A DNA stretch of 64,000 nt from contig NZ_CP088285.1 of assembly GCF_011516645.4 (NCBI RefSeq), positions 3,428,501 through 3,492,500 on the forward strand, given 5' to 3'. This stretch comes from Bradyrhizobium septentrionale. Its GTDB lineage: Bacteria > Pseudomonadota > Alphaproteobacteria > Rhizobiales > Xanthobacteraceae. A program made the position numbers and the translations under genes. Positions 35,475 through 44,094 of the stretch are shown one piece after another (the first letter of the stretch is position 1; the number at the start of each line of letters is the position of its first letter). Under the pieces are notes generated by a model that was not told the DNA's origin, made no database searches, and saw nothing but the letters and a program-made list of their open reading frames with translations.

Positions 35475-36455
35475 ATGAGTTTGCCTGACATCGTGACCGA
35501 AGAGATGATGGTGCCGAGCGATACCGCCGGCATCAGCCTGTTCGTGCGCAACAAGCGCCGCGCCGACCTGGCCCGGTTCACGCCCGGCAACACGATCCTG
35601 TTCGTGGCGGGCTCGACCTATCCGGCCTCGACCTCGTTCGACCTGAGGCTCGATGGTGTGTCCTGGATGGATCACCTCGCCGAGCAGGGGCACGACGTCT
35701 ACCTCGTCGATGTCAGGGGTTACGGCAGTTCGACGCGTCCGCCGGAGATGGCGCTGCCTGCGAGCGTCAATGCGCCGATCGTGCGGACGCCGGTGGCCGT
35801 TCGCGACGTCGGCAGCGTGGTCGCATTCATCCGCGCACGCCGTAATCTGGCGAGGATCAATCTGATCGGCTGGTCATGGGGTACGACATTAATGTCGCGC
35901 TACACCAATGAGAACCCCGATGCCGTCGCCAGGCTCATCCTGATCGCGCCGCAATGGCTGCGTGACACGCCGAGTCTCGCCGACGCCGGCGGCCCGCTCG
36001 GGGCCTTCCGCATCGTCGATCGGTCCGCCGCGAAGGACCGTTGGCTGAACGGGGTCCCTGCGGACAAGGCGGCAGCGCTGCTGCCGGATCACTGGTTCAA
36101 CGCCTGGGCCGATGCGACGTTTGCCTGCGGCCAGGCCGGACCCGGCCCGTCGCAGTTGATGGCGCCGAACGGCACGGTGATCGATAGCCGCCAGTTCTGG
36201 GCCGCGGGCAAGCCGCTCTACGATCCGGCCCGGCTCACCGTGCCGGTCCTGATCGTCCACGGCGAGTGGGATCGCGACTGTCCGCTCGAGATGTCGCGCG
36301 CCGTGTTCGGCCAATTGACCGCCGCGCCCTACCGGCGCTGGGTCGAGATCGGCGAAGCCACCCATTCCCTGTTCCTGGAAAGCAATCGCTGGCAGGTGTT
36401 TGGCGCCGTCGACCAGTTCCTCGAGCAAAGCCCGCCGGACCGGCAGCCGCGGTGA
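35475..36455 (+). CDS. Alpha/beta hydrolase
   Basis: 326 residues. Nucleophile elbow GWSWG in INLIGWSWGTTLMSRY, oxyanion-side LFVAGSTYPAS, acid Asp in VPVLIVHGEWDRDC and catalytic His in GEATHSLFLE. No signal peptide, so cytosolic. Second gene of the operon with the metallohydrolase, under probable LysR control. Nearby adh and Baeyer-Villiger genes suggest it could hydrolyse the ester or lactone formed in that route (inference). Confidence 0.85.
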   Translation: MSLPDIVTEEMMVPSDTAGISLFVRNKRRADLARFTPGNTILFVAGSTYPASTSFDLRLDGVSWMDHLAEQGHDVYLVDVRGYGSSTRPPEMALPASVNAPIVRTPVAVRDVGSVVAFIRARRNLARINLIGWSWGTTLMSRYTNENPDAVARLILIAPQWLRDTPSLADAGGPLGAFRIVDRSAAKDRWLNGVPADKAAALLPDHWFNAWADATFACGQAGPGPSQLMAPNGTVIDSRQFWAAGKPLYDPARLTVPVLIVHGEWDRDCPLEMSRAVFGQLTAAPYRRWVEIGEATHSLFLESNRWQVFGAVDQFLEQSPPDRQPR

Positions 36456-36569
36456 CAGGAGTCAGTTTTTCGATCGGGAGCCCGCATCAGACGCTCGCTT
36501 CGGAGGCTTCCGAAAGGCCTCCGCCTCTGCTATGGGATGCCATGCCCGCATGCTTCGCTGCGGGTTCGC

Positions 36570-36646
36570 GGTCCCGTAGCTCAGCCGGATAGAGCGACGG
36601 TTTCCTAAACCGTAGGTCGGAAGTTCGAGTCTTCCCGGGATCGCCA
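36570..36646 (+). tRNA. tRNA-Arg (anticodon CCT)
   Basis: 77 bases including an encoded CCA. Acceptor arms GGTCCCG/CGGGATC, D-arm with TAGCTCAGCCGGATAGAGC, anticodon stem ACGGT/ACCGT with loop TTCCTAA, and T-arm GTTCGAGTC. It reads AGG. An encoded 3' end and a following gene remnant make it a possible integration site. Confidence 0.96.
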
Positions 36647-36651
36647 TTTAA

Positions 36652-36930
36652 TCGACCGTCACCGCCCCACAGCGTCACGCCTTCGAACACATTACGTGGG
36701 TTGCAATTGCTCCCCGCGTGCCTGCCGGCCTGGTCACCGTGACGCTGGTCCAGCCGGGCGTGGGCATACGCGTTTCGGTGAACACGTTGGACCCATCAGT
36801 GGCCGCGAAATACGCCAAACAGGCGGCTGCGTCCGGCCTCGCCTCGCCCATCATTCCGCACTCGTTGTTCGGCGCCTTCGCCGATGGTGAAGCGCTGCCC
36901 GTGCTCCGTCACACGCAGATCGGAAGTTGA
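36652..36930 (+). pseudogene. Possible gene remnant directly 3' of tRNA-Arg
   Basis: An open frame immediately after a stop at 36649 with coding-like, GC-rich third positions reads ...EHITWVAIAPRVPAGLVTV, then VTLVQPGVGIRVSVNTLDPSVAAKY and ends LPVLRHTQIGS at 36930. It has no ATG and only a late GTG (36718) with no convincing ribosome site, so it looks like the C-terminal end of a gene cut at the tRNA. I do not recognise the parent family. Confidence 0.3.
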
Positions 36931-36949
36931 AGGACGCAGTATTGGCGCA

Positions 36950-37855
36950 TCAAATTGATTCGACGAGAAAATCCAGAAAGGTCCGGACTTTCGCCGGCAC
37001 GTGACGATTGCTCGGGTAAACGGCCGAGACGGTTTGAGGCGGGGGGCGGAATTCCGTCAATACTTCGACCAAACGACCGTTAAGGAGATAATCCTGAATG
37101 GTGAAATCGAGCAACCGCACGAATCCACCGTCGCTGAGTGCGGCGGCAACAGCGCCGAATGGGTTGTCAAACGTCATGGTCGGATGAACGGTGACATGGT
37201 GACTACCACCGCCTTCTTCCGAAAACGCCCAAGGCATAACCTGCCCGGTGTCGGGCAAAAGGAGCCCGATGCAGCTGTGCTGCTGCAGGTCTTCAGGTCG
37301 GCTTGGAATACCGTTTCGACGAAGATAGGCCGGCGAAGCCGCGATGCAGTAGTGAGCTTCGTGCAATTTGCGAGCGACGAGCCTCGAGTCGCTCGCTCCC
37401 CCCAATCGAATCGACATGTCAAAATCCTGCTCTACAAAGCCGATCAGCGAATTGCTCAACGAGACCACAACTTTGACCTGGCCCAGATACCGTTCGACAT
37501 ATCGTGGGACCAACGGGATCACGCGCTTGACGCCATAACTGTCGGGCAAGCTTAAGCGCAGTACGCCGCGCGGCGTGCTGCGGTGACGCGCGAGTATCCT
37601 CTCGGCATTTTGAATGTTCTCCAATGAATCACGACAAGCGGCATAGTAGGTTCGGCCGTCATCGGTCAGACGGATGGCCCGCGTGTTCCGTTGGAATAGT
37701 TTGGTACTCAACCGATTTTCCAGCCGCTGCACCGCCTTGCTGACAGCGGAAGGCGTGGTGCCGAGCTTGGCCGCTGCCGCGGTGAAGCTTCGGGCTTCGG
37801 CAGCCGCGCAAAACAATTCCACGGTGCTCAGGTTGCCTGGACCAAGCTTGTTCAT
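36950..37855 (-). CDS. LysR family transcriptional regulator
   Basis: 301 residues from the ATG at 37855 (MNKLGPGNLS). HTH: STVELFCAAAEARSFTAAAAKLGTTPSAVSKAVQRLENRLSTKLFQRNTR, then a CrgA-type effector domain (GVLRLSLPDSYGVKRVIPLVPRYVERY, FDMSIRLGG). Codon use is clearly less GC-biased than in neighbouring genes, which hints at transfer. It is divergent from the MFS carrier, its probable target. Confidence 0.88.
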   Translation of the reverse strand: MNKLGPGNLSTVELFCAAAEARSFTAAAAKLGTTPSAVSKAVQRLENRLSTKLFQRNTRAIRLTDDGRTYYAACRDSLENIQNAERILARHRSTPRGVLRLSLPDSYGVKRVIPLVPRYVERYLGQVKVVVSLSNSLIGFVEQDFDMSIRLGGASDSRLVARKLHEAHYCIAASPAYLRRNGIPSRPEDLQQHSCIGLLLPDTGQVMPWAFSEEGGGSHHVTVHPTMTFDNPFGAVAAALSDGGFVRLLDFTIQDYLLNGRLVEVLTEFRPPPQTVSAVYPSNRHVPAKVRTFLDFLVESI

Positions 37856-38043
37856 GCAATCGGCCCTTTCACCGGTTCGGCACCCGCATAGCAGTTGCCC
37901 AATCAACATCGCGCATATCCAGCTCCAGCCGATTTGTGCCGCGATGGCATAAATGATTTGCCGCGCAATGCCTTTCTGTCAACTGCGATCTACTCATACA
38001 GTGCGCCAGCCTGGATTCATGCCGCAGCATCGTGGAGTGAAAC

Positions 38044-39471
38044 GTGTTCAATATTCAGAACGATGCGACCTTGCCGAGTTCTCGTTTCGGAGTGACGGGG
38101 GAACTTCGTCCGGATGATGTGATCGATATTCCAGCCGTCATCGATGCGAAGCCGGTTGGCGCATTTCAAGCATGGGTTCTCGTGCTGCTCGGTCTTACCG
38201 TCATCATTGACGGGTTCGACGTTCAGGCGATGGGCTTTGTTGCTCCAGCAATCATTGAGGCATGGGGCGTGGACAAGGCCTCGCTCGGGCCGGTATTCGG
38301 CGCTGGCCTCCTTGGGATGTTGCTCGGGTCGCTGCTCTTCAGCCTGCTCGCTGACCGATTGGGTCGGCGCCCGGTGTTGATCTGGGCCACACTGGCCTTT
38401 GCTCTCTGCATGCTTGCGACGCCATTTGTCACCACCATCGAAGATCTGCGATGGATACGGCTCCTGACCGGCTTTGGTCTTGGCGCCATCATGCCCAATG
38501 CAATGGCGCTGGCCGGCGAATTCAGCCCCAAACGTAACCGCGTGACGCTGATGATGCTGGTGTCCTGCGGTTTCACGATTGGCGCCGTTCTCGGGGGCAT
38601 CATTTCAGCGGCATTGATACCGATCTGGGGCTGGCAATCCATCTTTGTCGTTGGCGGCGTAATTCCCCTGCTGCTTGCGATAGCGATATTTGCGCAGATT
38701 CCTGAATCCCTGCTCTTTTCGGTGCTGCACGGGAAAGGGCTGGACCAGGTGGCGGCCTGTCTGCGGCGCATAGACCCCGCCCTCGTGGTGACGGCGAACA
38801 CACGCTTCATTATGTCCGAACCTGATCACAAGTCCGTACCCGTCGTCGAGCTGTTCCGCGGTGGACGCGCGCGAACGACGCTGCTGCTGTGGATCATCAA
38901 CTTCATGAATTTGCTGAACCTGTATTTCCTGTCCAACTGGCTCCCCACCATTGCCAAGAGCGCGGGCTTTTCAACGTCGACCGCCGTGCTTCTCGGCACA
39001 GCGCTACAGATCGGCGGTGTCGCGGGGACTCTGCTGATGGGCCCGATCATCGACCGCATAGGCTTTCTCAAGGTTCTTGTGCCGGTCTTCCTCGTGGCGA
39101 CGGTTACTATCGCCACTATCGGGCAACCGGGTCTTTCACTGGCAATGCTCGTCATGGTGGTGAGCATTACAGGGTTGTGCATCGTCGGCGGCCAGCCCGC
39201 CGTGAACGCGATGGCGGCCATCTACTACCCGACAGCGCTGCGTTCAACGGGCGTGGGTTGGAGTCTGGGCGTTGGGCGAATCGGCTCCATTCTTGGCCCG
39301 GTGATCGGCGGCGAATTGATCCGCATGAACTGGTCCAATGCGGATTTATTCTTTGCGGTGGCCATGCCGGCGGCGGTGTCTTCACTGATGCTGATCCTGT
39401 TGGCCTGGAAGCCCCGGATCAGACGGATAAGATTCGGTCAATCTCAGCGTCAAGCTCCCGGAAGTTTTTGA
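38044..39471 (+). CDS. MFS transporter, aromatic acid:H+ symporter (AAHS) family
   Basis: 475 residues, 12 hydrophobic segments. The AAHS hallmark D-G-x-D is seen in LTVIIDGFDVQAMGFVAPAI, with the loop motif ADRLGRRPVLIW and QIPESLLFSVLHGKG before the central loop. Members such as PcaK take up 4-hydroxybenzoate or protocatechuate. GGAG at 38034-38037 supports the GTG start. Composition is less GC-rich than the surrounding chromosome. It is divergent from LysR and upstream of cytochrome b561. Confidence 0.88.
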   Translation: MFNIQNDATLPSSRFGVTGELRPDDVIDIPAVIDAKPVGAFQAWVLVLLGLTVIIDGFDVQAMGFVAPAIIEAWGVDKASLGPVFGAGLLGMLLGSLLFSLLADRLGRRPVLIWATLAFALCMLATPFVTTIEDLRWIRLLTGFGLGAIMPNAMALAGEFSPKRNRVTLMMLVSCGFTIGAVLGGIISAALIPIWGWQSIFVVGGVIPLLLAIAIFAQIPESLLFSVLHGKGLDQVAACLRRIDPALVVTANTRFIMSEPDHKSVPVVELFRGGRARTTLLLWIINFMNLLNLYFLSNWLPTIAKSAGFSTSTAVLLGTALQIGGVAGTLLMGPIIDRIGFLKVLVPVFLVATVTIATIGQPGLSLAMLVMVVSITGLCIVGGQPAVNAMAAIYYPTALRSTGVGWSLGVGRIGSILGPVIGGELIRMNWSNADLFFAVAMPAAVSSLMLILLAWKPRIRRIRFGQSQRQAPGSF

Positions 39472-39670
39472 ATGAGCGCGGAAGAGCCCTTCTTAACGAT
39501 GAGGCGCAGTGCTGCCAAATTCTGCAGGGATCCTTGCACAGCTCGAGCACAGCCGCTCGACGAACTGTCCGGCAGGATCCGCTATTGTAGCATCCGGTCC
39601 TGTTACAGTGATTGCGCAGGCCAATTCATTCCGAAAGTCAAACACGGGCGCGCAAAGGTTGGTGGTTATC

Positions 39671-40246
39671 GTGACTACAGATGTGAACATAACCGACCAC
39701 GAAGACAATCAGCTGCCGCGCTTCGACCGCGTTCAGCGTAGCTTTCACTGGGTGATGGCGGCCATCATCCTCCTCGCCATCGTCATCGGTTTTTATTGCT
39801 GGCTACAGACCCCCGGCACGCCGTCGCGAAGGGCCTTGCTTGAGGTCCACAAGTCGCTCGGCATGAGCGCCCTGGTGCTGCTTGCCTTCCGCGTCGCCTA
39901 TCGACTCGCGGTGGGCGCGCCAGGCTATGCGCGCCCGCTCGGACGACTGACCCATATCGCCGCCGAAGCCGCCCATCTCGTTCTCTACGTGCTTATGCTG
40001 TTCATGCCGCTGACGGGTTATATGTTCTCCGGCGCGGGCGGCTACTCGCTACCGTGGTTCGGTTTGTTTCAATGGCCTCGGTTGCTACCCCGAGATGACG
40101 CTTTAGCCCATGTTGGCCAGACCTTGCATGGTCTAGGAGCCTACGTGATCTATGCGGTTCTCGCCGCGCACGTCGCAGCCGTCGCTTGGCACCACTTCGT
40201 CAAGAAAGACGAGGTTCTCGGGCGAATGCTGCCGCCCCGACGCTGA
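39671..40246 (+). CDS. Cytochrome b561 family protein
   Basis: About 191 residues from GTG 39671, with four transmembrane segments. Haem-ligand histidines are found in QRSFHWVMAAII, LLEVHKSLGM, and the C-terminal HVGQTLHGLGAYVIYAVLAAHVAAVAWHHFV. The family passes electrons in the inner membrane. The start is weakly supported; a longer frame runs back to 39509. Between 39472 and 39670 I see no convincing gene. Confidence 0.82.
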   Translation: MTTDVNITDHEDNQLPRFDRVQRSFHWVMAAIILLAIVIGFYCWLQTPGTPSRRALLEVHKSLGMSALVLLAFRVAYRLAVGAPGYARPLGRLTHIAAEAAHLVLYVLMLFMPLTGYMFSGAGGYSLPWFGLFQWPRLLPRDDALAHVGQTLHGLGAYVIYAVLAAHVAAVAWHHFVKKDEVLGRMLPPRR

Positions 40247-40503
40247 AGCTTGCGCGCGCGGGCAGGCCACGGAGCTCGTGCCTGTCGCGCCGGTCTGCCA
40301 TCGTCGCTTCCTCCAATAGCGTCAGGACCGCGGCGTGGCATGAAATCACGCGGAGTTTGGCAGGATATCACCTTGCCCGATGCGGTCGGGATTCCGATGC
40401 TCGCAACATAACGAGGGAGACGCCTCCGGAGCCTTGATCTTCTGCTACGCACCGCGCGCAGGCGGGGAACGGCAGTCCGCAATGTCTCCGAGGGAGGAGC
40501 CGG

Positions 40504-40827
40504 ATGTCGCAACTGACCCGTGAGCGGACGCAGCAGATTCTTGCCGATGCGGCATTCAAGGAGCTTGTCTCGGGACGCGCCAGGCTGCGATGGAGCCTGT
40601 CCATCCTGACGCTGGTGATGTTCTTCGGCTTCATCGCGCTGATTTCGACCGTGAGAGCCGCACTTGGTGCGAGCATCGCGGGAAGTGCCATGCCGCTGGG
40701 CTTCGCGCTCGCGCTCGCGCTCGCCATGGTCGCGGCGGTCGTGATTTTCACGGGCATCTATGTGCAGCGGTCGAATGCGCGGTTCGACGAACTCACCCGC
40801 ACTGTCAACCGGGAGCTTGGCCGATGA
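40504..40827 (+). CDS. DUF485 family membrane protein
   Basis: 107 residues with two transmembrane helices (WSLSILTLVMFFGFIALIS and GFALALALAMVAAVVIFTGIYV). YjcH/DUF485 proteins are usually encoded next to ActP acetate permeases; here the stop overlaps the start of actP (ATGA). GGGAGGAG upstream sets the start. Confidence 0.9.
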   Translation: MSQLTRERTQQILADAAFKELVSGRARLRWSLSILTLVMFFGFIALISTVRAALGASIAGSAMPLGFALALALAMVAAVVIFTGIYVQRSNARFDELTRTVNRELGR

Positions 40828-42521
40828 TCTTCAGATGTTTGCTGGCCGCAGCGCTCGTTGTGGCCGTTCCGTTCGCGGCGATGGCGCAAAGCGCCTCCGT
40901 GACGGGCGGGCGTGGAACCGACTGGATCGCGATCGGGATGTTCGCCCTGATCGTCGCCATCACGCTCGTCATCACCTACCGTTCGGCAGGCAGCACGCGC
41001 TCGAAGGCCGGCTTCTATACCGCCGGACATTCGATCACGCCGCTGCAGAACGGGCTGGCGACCGCCGGCGACTTTCTGTCGGCGGCCGCATTTCTCGGCA
41101 TCTCGGCGCTGGTCTACGCCAACGGATTCGACGGCTTCATCTATGCGCTCGGATTTCTCACGGGTTGGCCGATCGTGCTGTTCCTGATGTCGGAACGCAT
41201 GCGCAACCTGGGAAGCTACACGTTCGCGGATGCGGCCGCGTTTCGTCTCGACCGCACGTCGGTCCGGCTCGTCGCCGCGACTGGAAGCCTCGTCGTCGTC
41301 CTGTTCTATCTGATCGCGCAACTGATCGGAGCGGGCAAGGTGATCCAGCTCCTGTTCGGCATCAACTACATCCTGGCGGTCGTCGGTGTCGGTGTTCTGA
41401 TGATGCTCTACGTCATCGTCGGCGGCATGCAGGCGACCACGTGGGTTCAGATCACGAAGGCGGTGCTGTTGATCTGCGGCGGAACGCTGCTCGCGCTTGC
41501 CGCGTTGTGGCACTTCGATTTCAGCCTCGGGCGGTTGCTCGAGGCCACAAGCCGGATCCATCCCAAGGGGGCTGCGATCCTTGCGCCTGGCGGATTGTTT
41601 GCCGAACCGGTCTCGGCGGTCTCTCTCGGATTGGCGCTGGTGTTCGGCACGGCCGGCCTGCCGCACATCCTGATGCGGTTCTTTACCGTGAAGGATGCTG
41701 CGGCTGCCCGCAAATCCGTGTTCTATGCGACCACTTGTGTGGCGTACTTCTGCTGGGTGATTCCCGTGCTGGGATTTGCCGCCGCGGCGATCCTGATGGC
41801 GGATCCCAGTTATTTCAACGTCGCGGCATCCGGCCAGTTCAACAAGATCGTCGATCTGATTGGCGGACCGAACATGGCGTCGATCCACCTCGCCCATGCG
41901 ATGGGTGGCCCGGTCCTGCTGGGCTTCATTTCAGCGGTCGCCTTTGCAACCATTCTTGCGGTCGTCGCCGGACTGACGCTCGCCGGTGCCTCGGCCGTCA
42001 GTCACGACATCTACGGCCAGGTGATGTGCGGCGGAAAAGCGCCGGAGGCGCGCGAGGTCCTGATCTCGAAGATCGCGGCGATGGCAATCGGCGTCGCTGC
42101 GGTTCTTCTGGCCTATGTCTTCGAGAACCAGAACGTTGCGTTCATGGCGGGACTCGCGCTGTCGGTTGCCGCAAGCTGCAATTTCCCGGTGCTTGTCATG
42201 GCGATGTTCTGGCGCGGCACGACGACGCGCGGCGCCGTCGCCGGTGGTCTCGCCGGGCTGGCCGCATCGGTCGTCCTCGTCGTGCTGAGCAAGACGGTCT
42301 GGGTTGCCGTCCTGGGCTTTCCATCGGCGCTGTTCCCTTACGATAATCCCGCGCTGTTCTCGATGCCACTCGCCTTCCTGTTCGTGTGGCTGTTCTCGGT
42401 GACGGATCGCAGCGCGCGTGCGTCGCGCGAACGCGAGGCGTTCGCAGCGCAATTCATCCAGTCCGAGATCGGAACGGCTTTGGCCGTTGAACGCCCCGGC
42501 CTGGCGGCGGCAGCCTCGTGA
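40824..42521 (+). CDS. actP: Cation/acetate symporter ActP-like (sodium:solute symporter family)
   Basis: 565 residues with an N-terminal signal-like segment ending AMAQ and about 13 transmembrane helices. SSSF motifs: GFYTAGHSITPLQNGLATAGDFLSAAAFLGI, LFYLIAQLIGAGKVIQ, YVIVGGMQATTWVQI and PHILMRFFTVKDAAAARKS. The family imports acetate, glycolate or similar short acids with Na+ or H+. It overlaps DUF485 by four bases and precedes fumarylacetoacetase by 43 bases, so the transported acid may relate to fumarate/acetoacetate metabolism (inference). Confidence 0.9.
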   Translation: MIFRCLLAAALVVAVPFAAMAQSASVTGGRGTDWIAIGMFALIVAITLVITYRSAGSTRSKAGFYTAGHSITPLQNGLATAGDFLSAAAFLGISALVYANGFDGFIYALGFLTGWPIVLFLMSERMRNLGSYTFADAAAFRLDRTSVRLVAATGSLVVVLFYLIAQLIGAGKVIQLLFGINYILAVVGVGVLMMLYVIVGGMQATTWVQITKAVLLICGGTLLALAALWHFDFSLGRLLEATSRIHPKGAAILAPGGLFAEPVSAVSLGLALVFGTAGLPHILMRFFTVKDAAAARKSVFYATTCVAYFCWVIPVLGFAAAAILMADPSYFNVAASGQFNKIVDLIGGPNMASIHLAHAMGGPVLLGFISAVAFATILAVVAGLTLAGASAVSHDIYGQVMCGGKAPEAREVLISKIAAMAIGVAAVLLAYVFENQNVAFMAGLALSVAASCNFPVLVMAMFWRGTTTRGAVAGGLAGLAASVVLVVLSKTVWVAVLGFPSALFPYDNPALFSMPLAFLFVWLFSVTDRSARASREREAFAAQFIQSEIGTALAVERPGLAAAAS

Positions 42522-42564
42522 AATCCGGCGCAGACTGCACTGACCGCCGAGCCAGAAGGACAGC

Positions 42565-43914
42565 ATGACCAATCTGCTCGACGAGACGCACGATCCGGCA
42601 CGGCGAAGCTTTGTCGAGACTGCAAACGGCAACGAGACCGATTTCCCGATTCAGAATCTGCCACTCGGCATTTTCTCCACCGCGGCCGAGCCGCAGCCGA
42701 GGGTAGGTACGGCGATCGGGGATAGGGTGTTTGACCTGAAGCGGGCACTCGGTTCGGACGAGGATCTCGGCGAGTCGATCCGGCGGGCCTTGCAGGACAG
42801 CACGTTCAATGCGTTGTTCTCGCTCGGACCGGCCGCGACGCGGGTGGTGCGGCGCCGCGCGGCGGAACTGCTCGGCCAGGGCAGCGCGGCCAACGAGATC
42901 AGGCGCCGTGCCTCGGATGTGCTGACGCCGATGGCGGACGTGACCCTCCATCTGCCGACGCGGGTGTCGAACTACACGGATTTCTATGCCGGCATCTATC
43001 ACGCGCAAGCGGCCGGTGCGCTGCTGACGCCGGAAAATCCGCTTCCGGCGAACTACAAATGGGTCCCGATCGCCTATCACGGACGGGCATCGTCCGTGCA
43101 GGTCGGGCGGGGCGCGGTACGGCGGCCGCTCGGACAGCGCCCGCCCGCCGCGGCCGGCGGAGCGCCGACGTTCGGGGCCTGCGAGCGACTGGATTTCGAG
43201 CTCGAGATGGGCTTCTACCTCGCCGCCGGAAACCAGCTCGGCCGGCCTGTCCCGATCTCCGAGGCATCGCAGCAGGTCATCGGTTATTCGCTGCTGAACG
43301 ACTGGTCGGCACGCGATATCCAGCGCTGGGAGATGTTTCCGCTAGGACCGTTCCTCAGCAAGAGCTTTGCCACGTCGGTCTCACCTTGGGTTGTCACCGC
43401 AGATGCGCTGGCTCCGTTCCGCGTCCCGGCGCTGGTGCGCCCGCAGACCGATCCGCGTCCGCTCGATTACCTGTTCGATACGGCCGACCAGTCCCATGGC
43501 GGGCTCGATGTCCATCTCGAGGCGCTGCTCGCGACTGCGCAGATGCGGGCCGCGCACCAGCCCGCCGCAGCGATTCTCACCTCGAATGCCAAATACCTGT
43601 ACTGGACGCCGGCGCAGATGGTGGCGCACCACTCGATCAACGGCTGCAACCTGCAGCCGGGCGATCTGATCGGCACCGGCACCATTTCGGGACCAAGCCC
43701 GGCGCAGCTCTCGAGCATGCTTGAGCTCACGGCCGCAGGGACGCAACCGGCAATGCTTTCGAATGGCGAGAGCCGCGGCTTCCTGCAGGATGGCGACGAG
43801 ATAATCCTTCGCGGCAAATGCATGAGGGACGGCTATGCCAGCATCGGGTTCGGATCGTGCGCCGGCAGGATCGAGCCGGCTGAGACCGTCATCGCCGCAA
43901 GCACGCATGCTTGA
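42565..43914 (+). CDS. fahA: Fumarylacetoacetase
   Basis: 449 residues. Last enzyme of tyrosine/homogentisate breakdown: fumarylacetoacetate to fumarate and acetoacetate. N-terminal domain TDFPIQNLPLGIFSTAAEPQPRVGTAIGDRVFDL; C-terminal FAH fold with VSNYTDFYAGIYHA, YKWVPIAYHGRASSV, DFELEMGFYLAAGN, NDWSARDIQRWEMFPLGPFLSKSFATS and ADQSHGGLDVHLEALL. The metal-binding Asp/Glu set of the family is visible. Homogentisate dioxygenase is not nearby, which is unusual; here the gene is grouped with an ActP-like importer. Confidence 0.93.
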   Translation: MTNLLDETHDPARRSFVETANGNETDFPIQNLPLGIFSTAAEPQPRVGTAIGDRVFDLKRALGSDEDLGESIRRALQDSTFNALFSLGPAATRVVRRRAAELLGQGSAANEIRRRASDVLTPMADVTLHLPTRVSNYTDFYAGIYHAQAAGALLTPENPLPANYKWVPIAYHGRASSVQVGRGAVRRPLGQRPPAAAGGAPTFGACERLDFELEMGFYLAAGNQLGRPVPISEASQQVIGYSLLNDWSARDIQRWEMFPLGPFLSKSFATSVSPWVVTADALAPFRVPALVRPQTDPRPLDYLFDTADQSHGGLDVHLEALLATAQMRAAHQPAAAILTSNAKYLYWTPAQMVAHHSINGCNLQPGDLIGTGTISGPSPAQLSSMLELTAAGTQPAMLSNGESRGFLQDGDEIILRGKCMRDGYASIGFGSCAGRIEPAETVIAASTHA

Positions 43915-43926
43915 TGGAGGGCCGTC

Positions 43927-44079
43927 ATGGAATGTCAATCTTTGCTCTTCGGCGCCTACCTGTCGGCTTCTCCACTCGATCCGGACGAGGTTCGCTTCGG
44001 ACAGTTCCTGGCGCTGGTGGTCGGACTGTCCCTGTTGCTGATCGTGCGCTTGGCAATCATGCTGGTCGGGGCGTTCTAG
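43927..44079 (+). CDS. 50-residue single-pass membrane protein
   Basis: A short gene: MECQSLLFGAYLSASPLDPDEVRF then one strong transmembrane helix FLALVVGLSLLLIVRLAIMLVGAF at the C-terminus. GGAGGG at 43917-43922 is a good ribosome site. The ATG is 12 bases after the fumarylacetoacetase stop, so it belongs to the same operon. It may be an accessory subunit of the ActP-like transporter or a separate small protein; the family is unrecognised. Confidence 0.6.
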   Translation: MECQSLLFGAYLSASPLDPDEVRFGQFLALVVGLSLLLIVRLAIMLVGAF

Positions 44080-44094
44080 CGCGATCACCGCGCA

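Noticed and set aside
39472..39670. Small gene between the AAHS carrier and cytochrome b561
   Set aside because: The open frames have poor codon bias, Arg/Cys-rich products and no ribosome site; they look like non-coding sequence.
36570..40246. Intact genomic island at tRNA-Arg
   Set aside because: No integrase, transposase or direct repeat of the tRNA 3' end was found, so only a possible eroded insertion is reported.
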